A program made the translations under genes and the position numbers. The notes below the pieces were generated by a model. It was not told the origin of the DNA. It made no database searches and saw only the letters and a list, made by a program, of their open reading frames with translations. From the IMG/VR virus record IMGVR_UViG_3300044821_000088, positions 1-35,088 of that record: a DNA stretch of 35,088 nucleotides, one strand, 5' to 3'. Origin of the DNA: a virus. This document shows positions 30,201 to 35,088 of this stretch, in pieces; the first letter of the stretch is position 1, and the number at the start of each line of letters is the position of its first letter.

Positions 30201-30286
30201 CCACCCGACAGAAGTCGCTGGCCTTCCAGGGAGACAAGGCAACCATGCTGATCGAGGCCACCGTCCAGACGAACAGGTGGGCCTGA
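27227..30286 (+). CDS. large tail-tip/hub protein
   Basis: The 1019-residue protein is the largest complete gene in the window and lies where the central tail hub (tip or baseplate platform) is encoded. It is beta-rich with many aromatic residues. The C-terminal part, with phrases like GDVCAFVDNTVVNPFTGVMG and YAILTQVDFNYSTGVGTVTA, resembles the end of siphovirus hub proteins. No peptidase or cell-wall hydrolase motif was found. Its stop overlaps the next ATG (TGATG). It would hold the tail tip together and connect fibres. Confidence 0.6.
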   Translation: MTTTVAKMGQNSGGVSLFYYLKITGLPYYFFSVVNPTDTKYGTAAWTLPTYASYPGYSAVQGMAIPADTMSQSFADMIGGIGNAEKARITLADFNANDANGSYQFLARMFACGIQATGSQMTLARTLAPADTQAVFVNAPLTLPSPPGGAIPTFPVIHVGGEAFGCAWTTAVGGITTVTVSGQRNLYPCSAVFPPVPLHTVRSNPDGTIDQTTAQRATFSPYSMIGRSAALYVGNMDPSGVPCTEAECQMRLLGRISSIALGQDGRYELQLDSLLANAGAQQVCSGLYQGTIAPDQIVVQSGANAFLWGVRAGAGVTSGPARASSVVAITAGTYTLGALIAAVNLAMSTEAIINYFGVPGVNPYLCIRMVNGMRTCVFQNSEDIGFHGGPSTFFLRNQSGTSAGFLQCLGFDSLTGRQTEYEAAPHSGALPWDITLSYFNYVNDCVTFGGNTYQCIKAGGVASVGEQPGVVTTSWLLIPNNGTDAIPDAIIANNPAPGVFIPYSSYVGGGLGGTTTFNITDSTPHWFTDQGDGGGQAFVRFGNGDLVRLDPATSGSSVTIGKYADLSLYPTAAATKTGTTATTAYYSVPQGQEATVEQVVLAPGDHSQEVGPGVLLGRFVASTGAGIGSGNLDCYPPGVGLGFGAALDVNSFAQYSGIDVMRAAIVDSATTLSDLFAPIAREYGWFLVWDPLQSLYTLKSLQSPVAAASVAALTESNRATVNDRTVQTQDQSSLRSSWTLKWGYDRYSDSWLAPDLTEVDTYVVSQFGIAIKGETIQDKTILQSNGSGALPILTGLMLGRGYLYRIPFLKCKRSISKVGSLLCPGDVCAFVDNTVVNPFTGVMGITAADAIYAILTQVDFNYSTGVGTVTALLNRQDPASAFGAIAPCAALDYAATGHGYDTATGTVTCLNHYTAAGGAFYDGIDFHVGDTVVIASRDGDGSSSSPAPFLVTSTITAVAVDGHTVTVASGLGVTPTGIELIMYLRHYTVATTTRQKSLAFQGDKATMLIEATVQTNRWA

Positions 30287-31041
30287 TGGCCTTCGTCTTC
30301 TCCGAGCAGACGCGCCTGTGGCAGGCCGACCCCGGCGGGACCGACACGTGGACCGACAACGGCCCCCCGCTGCACTCGGCGCTCCTGCACGACGCCCCGC
30401 GGGTCCTGAACAACCTGGCGAGCTACTGTGAGCCCTGCTTCCAGTTCGTGGCGAGCGCCAGCATCAACGGGGTGGGCGCCATCGTCGTTCAGCCCCAATG
30501 GTGGCTCCAGGACACCGTCAATCAGCCAACGACGGGCTACGCGTTCCTGGGGTGCTTCCCGGTGCTGCTTCCGATCGGAGCGAAGCGGCTCTGCTTCACC
30601 CTCGGCATCCAGACGGACAACATCACGCCGCCGCCGGGGAGCGTCGAGTCGGCACCGTCGGTGACCCTGACCGGCGTGCGCCTGTACCTCAGTGCGTCAC
30701 CGATCCAGGCGGTCGACACGGGGCCGAGCGTGGCGCACGTGCCCGCGTACCCGAACCTCGAGTCCTACACCATCTCCGACGCCAGCTTCCGGGGGGCCTT
30801 CGTGTCGGCCGAGCTTGCGGCCGCGCCGCTCACGACCGCGCTGGCCGGGTCCATCACCTACAACTTCTACCAGGTCGCCGGTACCGGGTGGGTCAATTGG
30901 TACAACTCCTCGGCCACGTGGGATCCGACCGGCGAGGGCGCGCTGTGCTCCTGGTGCACGATCGCGGTCCCGTTCACCGGCGCGGTCCAATACGACCGCA
31001 TCCGGACGCGCGAGTTCTCGATCTGGGGGGTCTGGGAATGA
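30286..31041 (+). CDS. tail-tip or fibre-attachment protein
   Basis: The 251-residue product begins MAFVFSEQTRLWQADPGGTD and is beta-rich, with Cys-Trp features such as GALCSWCTIAV near the end and REFSIWGVWE at the C-terminus. Starts in a TGATG overlap with the hub gene and ends in an ATGA overlap. Likely a small virion protein linking hub and fibre; unrecognised family. Confidence 0.5.
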   Translation: MAFVFSEQTRLWQADPGGTDTWTDNGPPLHSALLHDAPRVLNNLASYCEPCFQFVASASINGVGAIVVQPQWWLQDTVNQPTTGYAFLGCFPVLLPIGAKRLCFTLGIQTDNITPPPGSVESAPSVTLTGVRLYLSASPIQAVDTGPSVAHVPAYPNLESYTISDASFRGAFVSAELAAAPLTTALAGSITYNFYQVAGTGWVNWYNSSATWDPTGEGALCSWCTIAVPFTGAVQYDRIRTREFSIWGVWE

Positions 31042-32189
31042 ACCGACAATTCGCTCCAATGGACGACGCCCGCCGGCTGGCCGGGCGCAACGGGCAGCCC
31101 GCCTCGGGCCGCGTGCTCCGGGACGCGATCCAGGCGCTCGACGCCATCGCCACGCGCCCGCGGCCGCTGTTCACGTGGCAGGGCGGCGCCACCGACGTCA
31201 ACACGTCCCAATCGGTGCCGTCCATTCGACACCGCTGGCTGGACGCGAGCCCTGGACGGTGCGGCGTCGCGGCGGTCGTCTACAAGCTCCCGACGCTGGG
31301 GACCCCGGTCACCGGGCAGGGCGCGACCCTGGGCATCACCGGCGCCTACGCCAACACGACCCAGGCCGCCGAGCCGGCGCGCAACGCCAACCCGTTCAAC
31401 GTGCCGCTGTTCCCATTCAACGCCAAGGAGACGAGCCCGCTGGTGTTCACCGTTCCGACCGGGTCGGCGACGCGCCCGCGGGGACTGGTGATCTCGAGCG
31501 ACACGGCGAATGGCCCGCAGATCCGAGCCGGCATGATCTTCGAGCGCAACAACGTCTTGCCCGGGACGTCGCCGGCGACCAACCCGCAGTACCTGACCGA
31601 CGACTGGCAGCAGGCCGGGCAACAGATCACCGGCCGCGACACCGCGAACAGCGACCTCCGATCGCTGCGCTCCTACCGCAACTATCTGCGCGCGGCATAC
31701 AAGGGTCGCCGGCTTCACTTCGGATGGTCGGCTGGGAACCCCGATGGCGGCGGCGTCCTGTCGCGCGTCTCGCAGATCGCGACCTCGACCTACAGCTACA
31801 TTCTCGATCCAACCGTCACGTCACCGACGGTGAACGGCCCCGGGATCTGCGTGCCGCTGCGCTACTCGGCGAGCGGAATCGGCACGCGCATCCGCCTGTA
31901 TGTCAGCGTGTACGCCGCCGTCACCGGAGGCACCGGGACATTCGGTTACTACAACCTCAACGACTTCGGCGCGATCCAAGGGCCGACCGCACTCAACAAC
32001 AGCCCGTCGGTGACCAGCGGGACGTTCGCCTGGTACGGCATCTCCGACCCGTTCGCCGAATCCACCGATGCCTACATGTTCGGAAACGCCACGCTCGCCT
32101 TCGACAAGATCATCCTGTGCGGGCGGTGCACCGGCGGCACGCTCAAGGTGGGCGCCTTCGCGATCCATTCCTACCACTCCCAAAGGTGA
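31038..32189 (+). CDS. tail/fibre-associated protein
   Basis: The 383-residue product starts MNRQFAPMDDARRLAGRNGQ, a helical N-terminus, then becomes beta-rich with Asn/Thr/Gly/Ser (TGAYANTTQAAEPARNANPF, GICVPLRYSASGIGTRIRLY). Its last residues are AFAIHSYHSQR. It is probably a receptor-binding or tip component by position between hub and fibre genes. No enzymatic motif seen. Starts in an ATGA overlap; the next gene begins 3 bases after its stop. Confidence 0.5.
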   Translation: MNRQFAPMDDARRLAGRNGQPASGRVLRDAIQALDAIATRPRPLFTWQGGATDVNTSQSVPSIRHRWLDASPGRCGVAAVVYKLPTLGTPVTGQGATLGITGAYANTTQAAEPARNANPFNVPLFPFNAKETSPLVFTVPTGSATRPRGLVISSDTANGPQIRAGMIFERNNVLPGTSPATNPQYLTDDWQQAGQQITGRDTANSDLRSLRSYRNYLRAAYKGRRLHFGWSAGNPDGGGVLSRVSQIATSTYSYILDPTVTSPTVNGPGICVPLRYSASGIGTRIRLYVSVYAAVTGGTGTFGYYNLNDFGAIQGPTALNNSPSVTSGTFAWYGISDPFAESTDAYMFGNATLAFDKIILCGRCTGGTLKVGAFAIHSYHSQR

Positions 32190-32192
32190 CCG

Positions 32193-35088
32193 ATGGCCAC
32201 TACCCTTCAGCGAGACGTTCGCCGGATCCAGGACTTCGGGTCCAACAGCCCGGCGCTCGATACCGTTCCGCTGGCCTGGCTCGTCGGTGACGTCCGCCTC
32301 AACACCGACGCCAACGGTACCGTAAACGCCTTAAATTACGGCATAATCGAGTGGGTCTGCACCGTCGCCGGCCAGCCCGGAACCTGGGTCGCGGTCTATG
32401 GCGCGGGCTCGGCGCCGATCAGCCTGACCAACCGCTCGATCGTGATCTCGGGCGGCGGCTCGATCCTCACCGAGGACAATCCGAACTTCATCATCGACAA
32501 CGTGAATCACCGCATGGTGATCGCGCTCGGCGGCACGTACACGCCCGCCACCGGCGCGCCGCTGACCATCTCGGGCCTCGGCACCGGCAGCCCCCGGGCG
32601 ATCCTGCTCGACTCGTCGAGCCTCCAGACGATCGTCAAGATCAACAACTCGTTCGGCATCGGGACCGCTGACGCCAACCAGTTTTTCATCGAGGTGAGCG
32701 GGACCCCCCGCGCGATCTGGCAGTCGAGCGGCACCTTCGCCGGCACCACGGCGGCAGTCGCTGGCGGCGCGATCGGCTGGCAAATGACGCCCGGGGGCCA
32801 CACGCTCCTCGCCGCCGAGTTCAACGACTTCTATTTCAACTGCGCCAACACCGCCACCCTGAACGGCGGCGCATCGATTTCGGCGATGCGCAACCTGCGC
32901 GTATTCCCCCGCACGTACGTAGCAGCCAGCGCCGCGACCATCACGACCGCGGCCGCACTCGCAATCGACTTCGCTCCAGCAGCGGGGACGAACGTCACGA
33001 TCACGCAGGCGCTGGCGCTGTGGATCATCAACAACGACTCCCGCTTCGGCGGCAACGTCATCGTCGACAGCCTCGCCGGTGGCACCTCTGCCATCGTCAA
33101 GGCGAGCACGACTGGCGTCCTTCAGCGTGCCGTGGCGGGGACCGACTACGTCGCGCCCTGGTCGCTAACGAATCCGAGCGTCGTGGTTTCCGCTGGCGGT
33201 TCCGTCCTGACCGAGGACAACTCCAATTTCGTTTACGACACGAGCAACCATCGACTCGTGCTCGGCACCGGCGGATCGTACACGCCGGCCGCTGGCGATC
33301 AACTCACGATGGCCGGCGGAAACCTGACGTTCAGCAACGCCGGCGGCCAGAGCATCAACAAAACTGGGAGCGGCGCCCTCAGCATCACGTACCCATCGGG
33401 CCAGCAGTTCGCGATCCTGCAAGCCGGAAGCGGCGCCCAGATCGTCCTCCAGGCACAGGGGAACTTCGTCTTCACGAACCCGACGATGGGCTCGACCGCA
33501 ACGACGGCGTTTCACTTCGTCGCCGGCAACTGGACGACCGCCGGGGCCGGCACCGAGATCTTCCATTTCCACATCGACACGAGCGGCGTGTTCCAGCGCG
33601 CAACCGGCGCGGTGACCCAGCAGCGGGCGACCTACATTCAGGCGCCGACGTACACGTTTGTGGGGGCGTCGACCATCACGACCGCCGCGACGCTGGCAAT
33701 TGAGAATGCGCCGGTCGCGAGTACCAACTGCACCATCACGCAAACCCTGGCGATCTGGTGCCAGTCGGGAGACATACGCGTCGGCGGCGGCGTCATCGCT
33801 GACGGCCTGGCCGGAGTCGGCAACCGGATGGTGTCCGCGTCGTCGACAGGGCGTCTCCAGATCGCGACCGTCGGCACCGACTATCCGAGCCCGCTCGCCA
33901 CCTACTGGGTCTCATCGAGCACGAACGCCCCGACGAACGCGGTCAACATCGGCGCGCTTTCGAGCGGCATCGTCAGCGTGAGCGTGAGCGGCGGCGTCGC
34001 GACTCCGTCGACTCAGACCCTGTCGAGCCCCGCCGTCCTGTTCGCGACCTCGAGCACCGCCATCGGCGGCGACGTCAACAACCTGGTGTGGGACAACGCG
34101 AACAAGCGCCTGATCGTCGGCCTCGCGGGCGCCTACACGCCAGCCGCAGGCCCCGAACTGACAATCGGAGGCGCCAGCACCGGCAACGTCACTATCTCGC
34201 TTCCGACCGCCACGATCCAGGGGATCTCGAAGACGAACGCGACGTTCTTCGTCGGCACCGGCGACGCCAACACGCTGCAACTCACGACCAACGCGATCGC
34301 ACGCGCGACGTGGGACTCGAACGGCGGCCTGACGTTGGCGTCATCGAACACGACCGCCGGCATCACCTCGCTGACGTTCAACCCGGGAAACGGGTCCTCC
34401 ATCGCGGCCGAGGTCATCGATGCCAGCTTCAACATGGCCGGCACGGTCAATCTCGCCGCCGGCGCGACCATCGCGACGATGCGCAACATGCATCTTTTCC
34501 CGCGCACGTACACGGCGACATCGGCTCGGACCATCACGACGGCCGCGACGCTCGAGATCAGCTTCGCGCCCGCCGCATCGACGAACGTCACGATCACGCA
34601 GCCGCTGGCGATCTGGGTTCCAAGCGGCGACGTCCGCTTTCAGTCCAACATCATCAACGATCCGCTCGGCGGTGCATCTTCGGTGCTGGTCAAGGCATCG
34701 ACGACAGGCGTGCTCCAGCGCGGCGTCCCGGGTACGGACTATGCGGTGTCCGTGGTCGCCGGCACCAACATCACCGTCTCGAACTCATCCGGCAATTGGA
34801 CCGTGAACGTGAGCGGCGGGGTCGTTCCGAGCCTGACCGCCGGCTCCGTCATCTTCTCGGGCGGCGGCACGACGCTCTCCCAGGACAACGCCAATTTCTA
34901 CTGGGACGACGCGAACAACCGGCTTTGGCTGCTCAACGGCAGCGCCCCTTCGCTCGCCTCTGGCGCTCCGCTCAACATCATGTCGTCGTCCGCCGGCAAC
35001 ACCGCGATCGCATTCGGGCAGGCGTCGCAGGCGCAATGGATCACGAAGTCTGGCGGCGGCTCCGTCCGCCTTCAGACTTCGACGGCGG
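32193..35088 (+). CDS. modular tail fibre/spike protein (partial, runs off right edge)
   Basis: An ATG at 32193 opens a frame that stays open to the end of the window (at least 965 residues). It is Gly/Thr/Ser/Ala/Asn-rich and built from repeated units. One unit reads ITTAA-x-L-x-I...NVTITQ-x-LA and ends VKASTTGVLQR-x-V-x-GTDY; it begins near 32935, 33673 and 34530. Another reads LTEDN-x-NF...N-H/K-R-L/M-x-x...YTPA-x-G and begins near 32460, 33200, 34070 and 34870. A longer block ending MRN-x-R/H-x-FPRTY is present twice. This architecture is typical of trimeric fibre shafts that grow by duplication. The receptor-binding tip is probably beyond 35088. The 3' end is missing. Confidence 0.75.
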   Translation, partial: MATTLQRDVRRIQDFGSNSPALDTVPLAWLVGDVRLNTDANGTVNALNYGIIEWVCTVAGQPGTWVAVYGAGSAPISLTNRSIVISGGGSILTEDNPNFIIDNVNHRMVIALGGTYTPATGAPLTISGLGTGSPRAILLDSSSLQTIVKINNSFGIGTADANQFFIEVSGTPRAIWQSSGTFAGTTAAVAGGAIGWQMTPGGHTLLAAEFNDFYFNCANTATLNGGASISAMRNLRVFPRTYVAASAATITTAAALAIDFAPAAGTNVTITQALALWIINNDSRFGGNVIVDSLAGGTSAIVKASTTGVLQRAVAGTDYVAPWSLTNPSVVVSAGGSVLTEDNSNFVYDTSNHRLVLGTGGSYTPAAGDQLTMAGGNLTFSNAGGQSINKTGSGALSITYPSGQQFAILQAGSGAQIVLQAQGNFVFTNPTMGSTATTAFHFVAGNWTTAGAGTEIFHFHIDTSGVFQRATGAVTQQRATYIQAPTYTFVGASTITTAATLAIENAPVASTNCTITQTLAIWCQSGDIRVGGGVIADGLAGVGNRMVSASSTGRLQIATVGTDYPSPLATYWVSSSTNAPTNAVNIGALSSGIVSVSVSGGVATPSTQTLSSPAVLFATSSTAIGGDVNNLVWDNANKRLIVGLAGAYTPAAGPELTIGGASTGNVTISLPTATIQGISKTNATFFVGTGDANTLQLTTNAIARATWDSNGGLTLASSNTTAGITSLTFNPGNGSSIAAEVIDASFNMAGTVNLAAGATIATMRNMHLFPRTYTATSARTITTAATLEISFAPAASTNVTITQPLAIWVPSGDVRFQSNIINDPLGGASSVLVKASTTGVLQRGVPGTDYAVSVVAGTNITVSNSSGNWTVNVSGGVVPSLTAGSVIFSGGGTTLSQDNANFYWDDANNRLWLLNGSAPSLASGAPLNIMSSSAGNTAIAFGQASQAQWITKSGGGSVRLQTSTA
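32460..35012 (+). repeat. tandemly related fibre-shaft modules
   Basis: Within the fibre gene, three copies of the ITTAA/TITQ/GTDY unit and four copies of the EDN-NF/YTPA unit recur at roughly 740-860 bp spacing. Copies differ at many positions, so they are old or diversified duplications, not recent exact repeats. The phase of each copy keeps the reading frame. Confidence 0.6.

Noticed and set aside
30692-32290. Long plus-strand ORF in a second frame over the fibre-proximal genes
   Set aside because: Arg/Pro/Ser-rich shadow that crosses the real ATGA junction at 31038.
32193-35088. Repeats in the fibre gene as a CRISPR array
   Set aside because: The repeats are long, diverged, in-frame and protein-coding; there are no short identical repeats with unique spacers.

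Overview
The window is most of the virion-morphogenesis half of a tailed double-stranded DNA phage or prophage (Caudoviricetes). It has siphovirus-type tail genes: a tail tube, a frameshifted tail assembly chaperone and a tape measure, and no contractile sheath was recognised. The DNA is visibly GC-rich and uses many GTG and a few TTG starts. Most neighbouring genes overlap by 1-4 bases (ATGA, GTGA, TGATG, TAATG), as in compact phage operons. The host is not directly shown. Lipoprotein signals imply a diderm host. The style of the lipoproteins and a perfect 14-bp parS-type palindrome would fit a high-GC proteobacterium or myxobacterium-like host, but that is inference.

Left arm (1-4830): a plus-strand train of small genes (coiled-coil proteins, a RusA-like Holliday junction resolvase, several tiny Cys-rich proteins) leads into three exported or lipoprotein-type genes, one a metzincin-type zinc protease. 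About 390 bases follow without a convincing gene. They hold a tRNA-like fold and a perfect 12-bp-closed three-way-junction RNA, and they precede a phage-type adenine methyltransferase.

Accessory block (4829-8525): a minus-strand, fully overlapping four-gene operon encodes a lipoprotein, a small protein resembling the Acb2/Tad1 cyclic-nucleotide-sponge family, a papain-like (C1) cysteine protease and a second, Cys-rich lipoprotein. Opposite it lies a diverged paralogue of a tail-module gene. Then come poorly conserved small ORFs, the parS-like site, a promoter with a long structured leader, and a histone-H1-like Lys/Ala/Gly protein on the minus strand.

Packaging and head (8567-18620): small and large terminase genes; a second promoter with a 142-nt leader and a train of small genes of unknown function; then, inverted, a 713-residue portal protein whose C-terminus carries a P-loop kinase-like domain, headed by a small HTH regulator gene. 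The plus strand resumes with a DUF2213-type protease/scaffold, a decoration (cement) protein and a DUF2184-type major capsid protein.

Connector and tail (18654-35088): an initiator-tRNA-like RNA sits 3 bases upstream of the head-tail connector gene. Neck genes, tail tube, chaperone G/GT with a complete -1 frameshift signal, tape measure, tail tip and hub proteins, and a modular fibre gene that runs off the right edge follow.

No classical endolysin, holin, integrase or replication gene was recognised. The points most worth following are the portal-kinase fusion and its inversion, the putative anti-CBASS sponge inside a protease/lipoprotein operon, the parS mimic, the two tRNA-like RNAs with their flanking structures, and the three related promoters.
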